A stretch of DNA of 64,000 nt from Microvirga sp. SRT01 (GTDB lineage Bacteria; Pseudomonadota; Alphaproteobacteria; Sphingomonadales; Sphingomonadaceae): positions 1 through 64,000 of the forward strand of contig JAGSNX010000003.1 in assembly GCA_018139225.1 (NCBI GenBank), given 5' to 3'. Positions 28,233 to 37,011 of this stretch are shown here, piece by piece (positions within the stretch are counted from its first letter, which is position 1; every line of letters begins with the position of its first letter). Made by a program: the position numbers and the translations under genes. The notes beneath the pieces are model-generated. The model ran no database searches. It worked only from the letters and a program-made list of their open reading frames with translations, and had not been told where the DNA came from.

Positions 28233-28568
28233 CTACCTAGATCCAGACCGGCACTCCGTCGGTTCAGTCGCCGAGCAGAGGACTCGATCCAAACGACCCG
28301 CAGACGGTGGCGCGCGGGGCTAGACAACGCCGCCATTCAGAGGCTGGGCTCCGGGCAGATCCCGGCCAGCTGGCAGGTTCACCCCAAGCTGCCGCTCGAC
28401 GATGGCGGGACGAACGCCTTCGACAACCTCGTCCTGACCAAGAACGACCCGTCCCATTTGGCCATCACCAATGAGCAGCGCCGCCTGGTAGGGGACCTCG
28501 CGGTTGGAGAAAGCCGGCAGGTCAACTTCCCGATTCCGCGCGGTTCGGTGTATCCACCTGCTCTCTGA
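28233..28568 (+). pseudogene. C-terminal remnant of a polymorphic toxin (HNH/GHH-type nuclease tip)
   Basis: An open frame with no start codon of its own (a stop lies at 28230). From about 28281 it reads DSIQTTRRRWRAGLDN, then SWQVHPKLPLDDGGTNAFDNLVL and NDPSHLAITNEQ, ending PRGSVYPPAL. The WxVHxKLPLDDGGTNxFDNLVL pattern is that of the HNH nuclease tips of secreted polymorphic toxins, where HH is usual; here the second His is Pro. The N-terminal body is missing. The gene 26 bp downstream resembles a SUKH immunity protein, the usual partner. It is called a decayed toxin module. Confidence 0.65.
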
Positions 28569-28593
28569 GCCTCTCCCTCCTGATATCGAGAAC

Positions 28594-29064
28594 ATGATGA
28601 TCGTCGAGGACGCCGTGAGCGACGTGATCGCAAAGGTCGGCGCGGAGCAGCGCGGCGCCGGAGAGAAGGTGCAGGCATCAGCCAGCGAGGATCAGATCAG
28701 CGCTGAGCGGACGGTGCTGCGCGACCGCTTCAGGGCGGAGATGCCGACCGACTATGCACGGCTCCTCTCCGTGGTGAACGGCGTTGACTTCAACGGGGTC
28801 GTGCTCTACGGGGCCGGCCTTACCCAGGCGTCGCCGGGTGCCGGCGGCTTCTGGCAGGGTATCGCGGAGGCGAACGCCTTGTGGCGCGAGGGGCCGGGCC
28901 ATGAGACCTATCTCGTGCTGGGTGAGAGCGACATGGACCTGCTCACCGTCGATCTCGACGGGCGGCGTCCTGTGCTGCGCGACAAGGTGTCGAGCGACGT
29001 CTTCGAGGATTTCACGACCGTGAACGAGGCCGTCGAGCGCCTCCTGCGATCGCGCCTGCAGTGA
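28594..29064 (+). CDS. SMI1/KNR4 (SUKH)-like immunity protein
   Basis: A 156-residue protein. PTDYARLLSVVNGVDFNGVVLYG (about residues 50-73) and YLVLGESDMDLLTVDL (about 108-124) followed by FEDFTTVNEAVERLL match the SUKH fold (YrhA-like) of immunity proteins that bind and block nuclease toxins. It lies just after the HNH toxin remnant on the same strand. The start codon has only a weak GAG site; the next ATG, two codons on, is not in a better place. It appears intact while its toxin is decayed, so it may still protect against kin. Confidence 0.7.
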   Translation: MMIVEDAVSDVIAKVGAEQRGAGEKVQASASEDQISAERTVLRDRFRAEMPTDYARLLSVVNGVDFNGVVLYGAGLTQASPGAGGFWQGIAEANALWREGPGHETYLVLGESDMDLLTVDLDGRRPVLRDKVSSDVFEDFTTVNEAVERLLRSRLQ

Positions 29065-29741
29065 GGCTCGTCCAGCCGAGCGAAACTCGACGAACCCCGC
29101 GGGCAGGCGCACGTTGAGGCGCCCGAGACAGGTCGCTGGAGCCTAAGTAGAAATGACTGCTCTCGGCGCCAATCTGCCACATGCGAGCTGTCCCAGATGA
29201 ACTGAAGCCTGTTTGGGCCGGCAACGAGGCCATGCAAATCAAGGCTTTCCGGCACCAAAGTTAACAAGGGTTCAATCGGGACAGCAGAGCGGTGGCTTAC
29301 AGTGTCATTCCGCCATCAGCCTGAACCGACCTCTTTATGTCGGCCATGCCCTTTCCCCAAAAGGAACCCATAGCGGGACAGTCGCCCAGGTGATCGCGCC
29401 GAATACTGTCCGATGCATTCCCTTCCCGAAATCTGTTCCCGATCGGGCATTCCCGAACCGGCCTGTCGCAGACTTGGAAAAAGGAAAGGTCGCGCGCGAC
29501 GAATGGCCGTGATCGGAAACCCGGATCGCCAGCCCGAGCGTCCGGGTGTGCGCGTCAGCAGTCACCGCGCAGCCCCGTCAACGCGGCAGCCGTGCGCCTC
29601 GCTGTCCTACACGCCGACGACCCTGTACAACCAAGCGCGACCGCTCTTTGACATCGCCGCACCCATCAACGATCGCCCGCCCGCGACATCCCGCGAAACG
29701 GCGCGTTGGACTAACCTTAGCCTAACCTTCCGCGGTCGGAT
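29065..29741. other. 677 bp without a supported gene
   Basis: Several short frames cross this stretch on both strands but none has a good start site, family motif or sphingomonad-like codon use. Three direct copies of TTCCCGA lie at 29423, 29436 and 29450. The left third resembles the decayed pocket, the right third is the lysC downstream region. I see no RNA gene. Confidence 0.5.
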
Positions 29742-31001
29742 TCAGCCCGCGACCTCCGCGTCGAGGCCGTAGGCGGTGTGCAGCACGCGCACCGCGAGTT
29801 CGGTATAATCCTCTTCGATCAACACGCTGACCTTGATTTCCGACGTGGTGATCGCCTGGATGTTGATCCCGCGCTCGCCCAAAGTGGTGAACATCGTCGC
29901 CGCGACGCCCGCGTGGCTCTTCATGCCGACGCCGACGACGCTGATCTTCGCGACTCGCGTGTCGTGGACCAGCTTGTCGTACCCGATCGCGGGCTTCGCC
30001 TGTCCCAGCACGTCGAGGCTGCGCGCCAGATCGGCGGCCGGCACGGTGAACGTCACGTCGGTCGATCCGGTCGAATGCGCGACGTTCTGGACGATCATGT
30101 CGACGTTGATGCCCGCCTCCGCCAGCGGTGCGAAGATCGCCGCGACCGAGCCGGGGCGGTCGGGCACGCTGGCCAGCGTGATCTTCGCCTCGTTCTTGTC
30201 GTGCGCGATGCCGGTGATGAGCTGGCGTTCCACGTCGTCGATCTCCTCTTCCCCCACGATCATCGTGCCGGGCAGCGTGTCCGCCATCGGAGCATCGTCG
30301 CCGGTGAACGACGACAGCACCTGGACGCGGACGTTTTCCTTCATCGCCAGCCCGACTGAGCGGGTCTGGAGCACCTTCGCGCCGACGCTGGCGAGTTCCA
30401 GCATCTCCTCATAGGTCACGCGGGCCAGCTTGCGCGCACGCGGCACGATGCGCGGGTCGGTGGTGTAGACGCCGTCGACATCGGTGTAGATGTCGCACCG
30501 CTCCGCCTTCATCGCCGCCGCCACCGCGACCGCCGACGTGTCCGAGCCACCCCGGCCCAGCGTCGTCACCCGGCCGCTGTCAGCAACGCCCTGGAATCCG
30601 GGGATCACCGCGACCTCTCCCGCGGCCAGGCTGGCGTCGAGCGCCTCCGTATCGATCGTCCCGATCCGCGCACGGGCATGCGCGTCGGACGTATGGATAG
30701 GCAATTGCCAGCCCAGCCAGGACCGCGCCGGCACGCCAATCGCCTGCAACGCGATCGCCAGCAGGCCGCTGGTGATCTGCTCCCCCGCCGACACGACCAC
30801 GTCGTACTCGCGCGGATCGTAGAGCGGCGACGCCTCCCGGCAGAAACCGACCAGCCGGTCCGTCTCGCCCGCCATCGCGGACACGACCACGGCGACCTGG
30901 TTGCCGGCGGCGACCTCCCGCTTCACGCGCGCGGCGACGCTGCGGATGCGCTCGCTTCCCGCCATCGACGTGCCGCCGAACTTCATCACGATGCGCGCCA
31001 T
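29742..31001 (-). CDS. lysC: Aspartate kinase
   Basis: It phosphorylates L-aspartate, the first step to lysine, threonine and methionine (and diaminopimelate). The 419-residue protein starts MARIVMKFGGTSM (the kinase loop KFGGTS), has the TTLGRGGSDTSAVA block (about residues 165-180) and the YTDVDGVYTTDPR substrate loop (about 195-207). Two ACT domains at the C-terminus (about 265-410, including SVVGVGMKSHAGVAA) allow feedback inhibition. The open frame runs far upstream antisense to ubiG, but the ATG at the family start is clear. It is divergent from ubiG, with 53 bp between starts. Confidence 0.96.
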   Translation of the reverse strand: MARIVMKFGGTSMAGSERIRSVAARVKREVAAGNQVAVVVSAMAGETDRLVGFCREASPLYDPREYDVVVSAGEQITSGLLAIALQAIGVPARSWLGWQLPIHTSDAHARARIGTIDTEALDASLAAGEVAVIPGFQGVADSGRVTTLGRGGSDTSAVAVAAAMKAERCDIYTDVDGVYTTDPRIVPRARKLARVTYEEMLELASVGAKVLQTRSVGLAMKENVRVQVLSSFTGDDAPMADTLPGTMIVGEEEIDDVERQLITGIAHDKNEAKITLASVPDRPGSVAAIFAPLAEAGINVDMIVQNVAHSTGSTDVTFTVPAADLARSLDVLGQAKPAIGYDKLVHDTRVAKISVVGVGMKSHAGVAATMFTTLGERGINIQAITTSEIKVSVLIEEDYTELAVRVLHTAYGLDAEVAG

Positions 31002-31054
31002 CGGCGGGGGCAAACTCCTTTGTGGGAAAGCGGCGGCCCTGATAGGAACAGGGC

Positions 31055-31786
31055 ATGAGTGAAGCAAGCAGCACGATCGTCGCGTCGGAAGCCGCGCATT
31101 TCGGCAAAATGGCGGCGGACTGGTGGGACCCGAAAGGGTCGTCGGCGATGCTCCACCGGCTGAACCCGGTCCGGCTGGGCTATATCCGCGGCGCCATCGA
31201 TCGGCACTGGGACGGCGACGACACCAGCTTCTCGCCGCTCGCGGGTAGGACCGCGCTCGACGTCGGGTGTGGGGCGGGGCTGCTGTCGGAACCGCTCGCC
31301 CGGCTGGGTGCGGCGGTGACGGGCCTGGACGCCGCGCCGGAGAATATCGCGGCGGCGCAGGCGCATGCCGCGCTAACCGGACTGTCGATCGATTATCGCG
31401 CTGGCAGCGTCGAGCGGCTGACGGGCGAGCGGTTCGACCTCGTCGTGTCGCTGGAGGTGATCGAGCATGTCGCCTCCCCGGCGGAGTTCGTGCGCGGGCT
31501 GGCGGGGGCGCTGGCACCCGGCGGACTGATGATCCTGTCGACGCCGAACCGCACGCCGCTGTCGCGCCTGACGCTGGTCGGCATCGCCGAACGGACCGGC
31601 ATGATACCGCGCGGGACGCATGATTGGGACAAGTTCCTGATGCCCGACGAGCTGACGATCTTGCTCGCCAGCGAAGGCCTGATCGTGAGCGACGTGCGCG
31701 GCATCGCCCTGTCGCCGACGCGCGGCTTCGTGCTGAGCGACTCGGTGCAGCTCGACTATATCCTGACCGCGACCCGCGCCGGATAA
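31055..31786 (+). CDS. ubiG: Ubiquinone biosynthesis O-methyltransferase
   Basis: It catalyses both O-methylations of ubiquinone synthesis with S-adenosylmethionine. The 243-residue protein has the FGKMAADWWDPKGSSAMLHRLNPVR segment (about residues 12-36) typical of UbiG, the SAM loop LDVGCGAGLLSEPLA (about 68-82), and SLEVIEHVASP (about 130-140). It is full length. It stands alone, divergent from lysC and convergent with the permease gene. Confidence 0.96.
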   Translation: MSEASSTIVASEAAHFGKMAADWWDPKGSSAMLHRLNPVRLGYIRGAIDRHWDGDDTSFSPLAGRTALDVGCGAGLLSEPLARLGAAVTGLDAAPENIAAAQAHAALTGLSIDYRAGSVERLTGERFDLVVSLEVIEHVASPAEFVRGLAGALAPGGLMILSTPNRTPLSRLTLVGIAERTGMIPRGTHDWDKFLMPDELTILLASEGLIVSDVRGIALSPTRGFVLSDSVQLDYILTATRAG

Positions 31787-31803
31787 GCCGGCCGCGGTGG
31801 CGG

Positions 31804-32904
31804 TCAGGCGGCGGTGGCGCCGGCCGCATGATCCCCGTCACCGTCGCGTTCCTCCTCGCGCTCGGCGCTGCGCTCCAGCGCCGACTTCATCATCGCCGTG
31901 AACGGGTCAGCCAGCGCCAGCCCGAGGATGCCGAACAGAGCGCTCGCCATGATCTGCATCCCCAGGGTCAGCGCGGGCGGCAGGTCCACCGTCTTCTTCG
32001 CGACGATCGGCAGCAGCACATATCCGTCGAACGTCTGCACGATCAGGTACGTGCCGATCGCCCAGAAGCCGACATCGCTGCCCGCCGAAAAACCGACCGC
32101 GATCATCAGCGCGCCGCTGATAAAGGCGCCGATATTGGGGATGAAGGCGAGCAGTCCGGTCAGGATGCCGAGGATCATCGCCATCGGCACGCCACCCAGC
32201 ATCAGCGCGAACCACGTCAGGACGCCCTCGGCGATCATGCCCAGGATACGCCCGAACAACAGCCGGCGCAGCGTGCGGCCCATTCGCTGGAGCACGACCG
32301 AGAACTCCGCGCGGTTGTCGCGCGGCACCATCCACTCCAGCCCGCGCTGGTAGACGCCCGGGTCCATCGCCACGAACAGGCCGATGACGAGGATCATGAA
32401 CATCGTCGTCAGCGCGCCGATCGCGGTGCCGACCCACGACGTGATCCGCCCGACCGACCCCAGCGCCTGCTTCGCGATACCGTTGACGTCGGACGCGCCG
32501 GGCATCAGCCCCTGCCCGCTCAGCCAGCCGGACGCGCGGTTCGCCTGCACCTCCAGTGTCGATCGCAACTGCGTGACCTGCGCCGTCACCTGCACCCCGG
32601 TCAGGTAGAAGGTGCCGAGCAGGAACGCGACGACGAGCACGACGACGATCAGCAACCGCCACCCGCGCCCGATCGGCAGCACCTTGCCCAACAGCCGCAC
32701 GCCGCCGTCGAACAGCGCCGCGACGACCAGCCCCGCAAAGATGATGAGCAGCGGCTGGATCAGCAGCACCGTCACCGCGATCGCGCAAATCAGCCCCAGC
32801 CAGACGCCGGCGCGTTTCAGCTCCGTGCGGATGAACGTATCGCGCAGTTCCAGCGGCGCGGCATCCCGGACCTTCGTCGGCTTGGGGTCCGGGTGGTCGG
32901 CCAT
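31804..32904 (-). CDS. AI-2E family (PerM-like) transporter
   Basis: A 366-residue protein with about eight membrane segments. The family core GVPMAMILGILTGLLAFIPNIGAFISG, split at about residues 240-268, and the C-terminal TFDGYVLLPIVAKKTVDLPPALTLGMQIM stretch (about 295-325) are clear. The substrate is unknown; some members export autoinducer-2 or ions. It starts one base inside the lepB stop (TGATG), so it is translated with the lepB-acpS-pdxJ set. The acidic/basic tail is low complexity. Confidence 0.88.
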   Translation of the reverse strand: MADHPDPKPTKVRDAAPLELRDTFIRTELKRAGVWLGLICAIAVTVLLIQPLLIIFAGLVVAALFDGGVRLLGKVLPIGRGWRLLIVVVLVVAFLLGTFYLTGVQVTAQVTQLRSTLEVQANRASGWLSGQGLMPGASDVNGIAKQALGSVGRITSWVGTAIGALTTMFMILVIGLFVAMDPGVYQRGLEWMVPRDNRAEFSVVLQRMGRTLRRLLFGRILGMIAEGVLTWFALMLGGVPMAMILGILTGLLAFIPNIGAFISGALMIAVGFSAGSDVGFWAIGTYLIVQTFDGYVLLPIVAKKTVDLPPALTLGMQIMASALFGILGLALADPFTAMMKSALERSAEREEERDGDGDHAAGATAA

Positions 32905-33857
32905 CAGTTTGCGACAATCGCGCCGGTGGCGGGGTGCAGCGAGGTGCCGGCGCGGTTGCCGCGCAGCGACCCCGGCCACGTCAGGGGGTTGAACGTCGCA
33001 TCGCCGTCCAGGCTGAACGTGACGAACTCCGCGCGCCCGCCCAGATTCTCGTACGGGACCGGTCCGCCCAACCCGAGATCGGCGAGCGGGAAGCGGCTGT
33101 CCGCCGATCGGTCGCGGTTGTCGCCCATCAGGAACACGCGACCCTGCGGGATTTTGATCGGTCCGTAATTGTCGCCCGGACTGTAGCCGAGCTCGATCGT
33201 TTCGTAATGGCGACCGTTCGGCAGCGTCTCGGTGACCGTCGGCAGGCGACACACCGCCCCGCCGTCCGGCAGCGTCTCGCGTGCGCCCGGGTAATCCGAC
33301 TCGCGGCACGGGCTGTTGGTGTCGACCGGGATCAGCGTGTCGTGCACCGTGCCGCGCTTCACCGGCGTGCCGTTCAGGATCACGGTGCCCTCGCGCACTT
33401 CCAGCGTGTCGCCGGGCAGGCCGATGACGCGCTTGATGTAATCGTTGCGCGTGCCCGGCGGCGTTACGATGACCACATCGCCGCGCGTCGGCAGCGATCC
33501 CAGCAGCCGCCCCTTGATGAACGGCAGTTGCGCGCTCCAGCTGTCCACGGGCTCCCGCAGCACCAGCCCCTTGAAGATCGCGACGGGGTTCGGAATTGTC
33601 GGCGACACGAACGACCAGCCATAGGCGAATTTTGATACGACCAGCCGGTCGCCGACCTGCAACCCCGGCAACATCGATTCGGAGGGGATGTAGAAGGGCT
33701 TGGCGACGAAGCTGTGGAATCCCAGCACGATCACGATCAGCCAGAAGATGCCCTTGATCTCGCTCCACCAGTCGGTGCCGACCTTCTTGGCGGGCGGGGA
33801 CTTGGCGTCGCCCTCGTCCTTGACGACCGGAGCCTCGTTCAACGTCGCTTCCTTCAT
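32904..33857 (-). CDS. lepB: Signal peptidase I
   Basis: It cleaves signal peptides of Sec and Tat substrates at the outer face of the inner membrane. The 317-residue protein has a single N-terminal anchor (about residues 36-52), the catalytic Ser61 in PSESMLPGL, the general-base Lys142 in [13 protein letters not shown], and box [12 protein letters not shown] (about 246-256). It overlaps acpS upstream (ATGA) and the AI-2E gene downstream. Confidence 0.97.
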   Translation of the reverse strand: MKEATLNEAPVVKDEGDAKSPPAKKVGTDWWSEIKGIFWLIVIVLGFHSFVAKPFYIPSESMLPGLQVGDRLVVSKFAYGWSFVSPTIPNPVAIFKGLVLREPVDSWSAQLPFIKGRLLGSLPTRGDVVIVTPPGTRNDYIKRVIGLPGDTLEVREGTVILNGTPVKRGTVHDTLIPVDTNSPCRESDYPGARETLPDGGAVCRLPTVTETLPNGRHYETIELGYSPGDNYGPIKIPQGRVFLMGDNRDRSADSRFPLADLGLGGPVPYENLGGRAEFVTFSLDGDATFNPLTWPGSLRGNRAGTSLHPATGAIVAN

Positions 33858-34270
33858 TCGCTCGCGTCCGATTGGGGGATCGCCTCGATCACCACGAAAG
33901 CCTGTGCCCAGGGGTGGTCGTCGGTCAGGGTCAGATGCACTCGCGCGGCCATGCCATGCGGGACCAGCGCGTCAAGTGCCGCCTGCGCGCCGCCCGACAG
34001 CGCCAGCGTCGGCGCGCCGGACGGTGCGTTGATGACGCCGATGTCCTTCATGAACACGCCGCGTTTGAAACCGGTGCCGACCGCCTTGGAGAACGCCTCC
34101 TTCGCCGCGAACCGCTTCGCCAGCGTGCCCGCCTTGGTGAACGGCCGCCGCGCCGCCTTCGCCCGCTCCACATCGGTGAACACCCGCGCCTCGAACCGTT
34201 CCCCGAACCGCTCGATCGAGTGGGCGATACGCTCGATATTGCAGAGGTCGGAGCCGAGACCGACAATCAT
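33854..34270 (-). CDS. acpS: Holo-[acyl-carrier-protein] synthase
   Basis: It transfers phosphopantetheine from CoA to acyl carrier protein. The 138-residue protein starts [15 protein letters not shown] with the metal-binding Asp8, and has [15 protein letters not shown] (about residues 52-67) with the second metal ligand Glu. The pdxJ-acpS-lepB order is conserved in alphaproteobacteria. Its stop overlaps the lepB start. Confidence 0.96.
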   Translation of the reverse strand: MIVGLGSDLCNIERIAHSIERFGERFEARVFTDVERAKAARRPFTKAGTLAKRFAAKEAFSKAVGTGFKRGVFMKDIGVINAPSGAPTLALSGGAQAALDALVPHGMAARVHLTLTDDHPWAQAFVVIEAIPQSDASE

Positions 34271-34354
34271 CGTGCCGTCCCGACCGCGCGAACGACAGCG
34301 TTTTCCCGAAGCCGGTGTCCGGCCACGGTCACACCCTCGCCGGTCGGACGAGCC

Positions 34355-35086
34355 TTATCCACGCGCCACATCCATCGCGTCGCGCATCCGTCGAACCGCA
34401 TCGTCCAGCCCCACGAACAGCGCCTCGCCGATCAGGAAATGGCCGATGTTCAGCTCCCGCACCTGCGGGATCGCCGCGATGGGACCGACATTGTCGAACG
34501 TCAGTCCGTGGCCGGCATGGACCTCGATCCCGTTCTTCGCCGCCAGCGCCGCCGCATCGGACAGGCGCCGCAGTTCCTCCGTCCGTGCCTCTCCGTCCAG
34601 TTCGGCATAGCGACCGGTGTGCAGCTCCACGACCGGCGCCCCCAGCCGGATCGCCGCATCGATCTGCCGCGCGTCGGGTTCGATGAACAGCGACACGCGG
34701 ATGCCGGCATCCCGAAGCTGCCCGACCAGCGGTTCCAGCCGCGCGAACTGGCCGGCCGCGTCCAGTCCGCCTTCGGTCGTCACTTCCTCGCGCTTTTCCG
34801 GCACGATGCAGGCGGCATGCGGCCGGTGACGAAGCGCGATGGCCAGCATCTCGTCGGTCGCCGCCATTTCCAGATTCAGCGGAATCGTCAGCTCTGCCGC
34901 CAGCCGGGCGATGTCGTCGTCGGTGATGTGGCGACGATCCTCGCGCAGGTGCGCGGTGATGCCGTCGGCTCCCGCCTCCGCCGCCAGCAACGCCGCCCGC
35001 ACCGGATCGGGATAGCCCGCCCCACGCGCGTTCCGGACCGTCGCGACATGGTCGATATTGACGCCGAGACGCAGGAACCCGGTCAT
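34355..35086 (-). CDS. pdxJ: Pyridoxine 5'-phosphate synthase
   Basis: The last step of the DXP-dependent vitamin B6 pathway: it joins 1-deoxyxylulose 5-phosphate and aminoacetone 3-phosphate to PNP. The 243-residue TIM barrel begins [17 protein letters not shown] (about residues 6-22), and has [10 protein letters not shown] (about 45-54), [15 protein letters not shown] (about 94-108) and [17 protein letters not shown] (about 208-224). It overlaps the stop region of the serine hydrolase gene upstream by 4 bp. Confidence 0.97.
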   Translation of the reverse strand: MTGFLRLGVNIDHVATVRNARGAGYPDPVRAALLAAEAGADGITAHLREDRRHITDDDIARLAAELTIPLNLEMAATDEMLAIALRHRPHAACIVPEKREEVTTEGGLDAAGQFARLEPLVGQLRDAGIRVSLFIEPDARQIDAAIRLGAPVVELHTGRYAELDGEARTEELRRLSDAAALAAKNGIEVHAGHGLTFDNVGPIAAIPQVRELNIGHFLIGEALFVGLDDAVRRMRDAMDVARG

Positions 35087-36162
35087 GCGCAGGCCGCCGC
35101 GGACAGGATCGAATAGCTCGGCCCCTTGCCTTGCCAGATCTCGCCGAAATCATAATCGCCGCGATTGGTCATCAGCGCGATGACGATGCGCTTGTCCGGC
35201 AGCACGACATTCCGCACTTGGAACCGGCCGATCCCACCCCGCCGTTCGACGATCCGTACGGGCGAGGCACAGCCCTTCAGCGGCGCGGTGAACACCCATT
35301 GGCCCAACGCCATGTAACCCAGCTTGGCGTCACCCGCCCACATCGCGTCGAGCGCCGGTTGGCTCAGCAACTCACCCGACAGCAGCGCGCGATCGAACCC
35401 GGCCATGTCCGCCGCGGTGCCGACCAGCCCACCCGCCGCGCCGTACCGTAACAGCGTCGCCCGCTCGGTCGCATCGGGTCCGCCGGTCCAGCGCTCGTCC
35501 ACCGTCGCGGGCTCAGGTGTCACGAAATGCGTCGCCAGCCCCAGCGGCCCGGCGATCCGCTGCTGGAACAGGTCCGGCAGCGCCAGCCGCGTGGTCCGCT
35601 CCAGCAGCGCGCTGACGACGATGTAATCGCAGTTGTTGTAGCGCCACTGGCCGCCCGCTGTCGTCCGCCCCTTCACGCACCAGCCGAGCCCCGTCTCGCC
35701 ATTCGTATAGAAGGACGGCTCGCCGCCCGCGTCCTTGGTGCTGTCGTCGGGATTACGCAGCCCGGCGCGATGCTGAAGCAATTGCCGCAGCGTCGGCGCG
35801 TTCGCCCCCAGCGACGGCAGATAGCGGCTCGCCGGCACGTCGAGCGCCAGCCGCCCCGCGTCGACTTCCTGCATCGCCAGCGTCGCCACGACCTGCTTCG
35901 TCACCGACGCCCACGGCCACACCGATTCGTAGGTGAAGGCGCCCGGCTGGTCCTTCACCGGCTGGCCGATGCCTCCGCCCGCGATCCGGCGCGGACCCTG
36001 ATAGACCGAATAGACGCCCGCGAAGCCCGCGTTCTGTAACGCCGCCTCGACTCGCATTCGCAATGCCGCATCGGCGCGCGCCAGCGCCTGCGCCTGCTGT
36101 TCGCCTTGCGCCACAGCAGGGCCTGCCAGCGCCAGCATCGCAAGGGCCAGCAGCGCCCTCAT
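35083..36162 (-). CDS. Exported serine hydrolase (class C beta-lactamase/DD-peptidase-like)
   Basis: A 359-residue protein with a signal peptide ending AGPAVAQ. The beta-lactamase fold is shown by Ser86-x-x-Lys89 (WASVTKQ) and Tyr175-x-Asn177 (RYNNCDY). The third motif HxG/KTG is not obvious; the C-terminal RRGGIGRFQ region may replace it. Such proteins cleave peptidoglycan peptides, esters or amides; a resistance role is not implied. It lies between pyrE and pdxJ with 4-bp overlaps at both ends, so it belongs to their transcript. Confidence 0.85.
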   Translation of the reverse strand: MRALLALAMLALAGPAVAQGEQQAQALARADAALRMRVEAALQNAGFAGVYSVYQGPRRIAGGGIGQPVKDQPGAFTYESVWPWASVTKQVVATLAMQEVDAGRLALDVPASRYLPSLGANAPTLRQLLQHRAGLRNPDDSTKDAGGEPSFYTNGETGLGWCVKGRTTAGGQWRYNNCDYIVVSALLERTTRLALPDLFQQRIAGPLGLATHFVTPEPATVDERWTGGPDATERATLLRYGAAGGLVGTAADMAGFDRALLSGELLSQPALDAMWAGDAKLGYMALGQWVFTAPLKGCASPVRIVERRGGIGRFQVRNVVLPDKRIVIALMTNRGDYDFGEIWQGKGPSYSILSAAACA

Positions 36163-36743
36163 GCCGCCGCCCGGCTGCCGGGCTTGATCGCGGGAATCGC
36201 GGCCAGTTCGGGCGGCAGCGCATCGGGGAAATAGGTCGGCACCTCCAGCCGGATCAGCGAGTAGAAGGGGACGCCGAGATCGGCGCTGCCGCTCGACCGG
36301 TCGACCAGCGCGGCGGCGGCGATCGCCTCGCCGCCCGCCGCCGCGATCGACGCGATCGCCTCGCGCGAACTGAGGCCGGTCGTCACCACGTCCTCCACCA
36401 TCAACACCTTCTGGCCGGGATCGAGCCGGAAGCCGCGGCGCAGGCCGAAGGTTCCCTCCGGCCGCTCCAGGAACATGGCCTCGACGCCCAGCGCGCGCCC
36501 CACTTCGTGCCCGACGATCACGCCGCCCATCGCCGGCGACACCACCGCCGCGATCTGCGACCGCACCGCATCGGGGATGCGCGCCACGAGCGCCTCCGCC
36601 AGCCGTGCACCGCGGCGCGGGTCCATCAGCACGCGCGCGCATTGCAGGTAGCGTGAACTGCGCAGCCCCGACGACAGGATGAAATGCCCTTCCAGCAGCG
36701 CGTCGGCCGCGCGGAATTCGGCGAGGACATCGTCGTCGGTCAT
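36159..36743 (-). CDS. pyrE: Orotate phosphoribosyltransferase
   Basis: It joins orotate and PRPP to give OMP in pyrimidine synthesis. The 194-residue protein has [19 protein letters not shown] (about residues 21-39) and the PRPP-binding loop [18 protein letters not shown] (about 110-127). The ATG giving [10 protein letters not shown] is used. A tandem 12-bp duplication lies just before the start. It heads a long minus-strand operon: pyrE, serine hydrolase, pdxJ, acpS, lepB, AI-2E permease. Confidence 0.95.
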   Translation of the reverse strand: MTDDDVLAEFRAADALLEGHFILSSGLRSSRYLQCARVLMDPRRGARLAEALVARIPDAVRSQIAAVVSPAMGGVIVGHEVGRALGVEAMFLERPEGTFGLRRGFRLDPGQKVLMVEDVVTTGLSSREAIASIAAAGGEAIAAAALVDRSSGSADLGVPFYSLIRLEVPTYFPDALPPELAAIPAIKPGSRAAA

Positions 36744-36866
36744 GGCGGCTCTTTTCGGGCTGGTTTTCGGGCTGCGGATCGTGTGGCGGAGATAGGCCGC
36801 GCCCCGGCGATAGGCAATGTAAAGCACTGCCGCGCACCGTCGGCGGGTAAATTACACGCCGTGCCG

Positions 36867-36896
36867 CTTGAGGCGGACCCACCCCCGGCGTATAGG
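36867..36896 (+). promoter_or_regulatory. Candidate promoter of the cox operon
   Basis: CTTGAG (36867-36872), an 18-bp spacer and TATAGG (36891-36896) resemble a sigma-70 promoter of alphaproteobacteria. It lies 116 bp before coxB in the 268-bp pyrE-coxB gap. The remainder of this gap holds no gene. Confidence 0.35.
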
Positions 36897-37011
36897 CCAT
36901 GCCCAAACGGGCATCTTGTGCCCGGATTCCGCCGCTTTCCGGGCATCCGGGACGGTCCAGAACGTGACACCCGCCGCGGCGGGTCATCGACCAACGGGGT
37001 AACGACAGACG

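Noticed and set aside
29423..29456. Possible replication origin iterons
   Set aside because: Only three 7-mers, no DnaA boxes and no replication initiator gene in the window.
29213..29565. Short frames on both strands in the gap before lysC
   Set aside because: No start signals, no recognisable domains, overlapping each other; treated as non-coding.
31002..31841. Upstream extension of lysC antisense to ubiG
   Set aside because: Arg/Ser/Pro-rich shadow; aspartate kinases start at MARIVMKFGG and ubiG on the other strand is certain.
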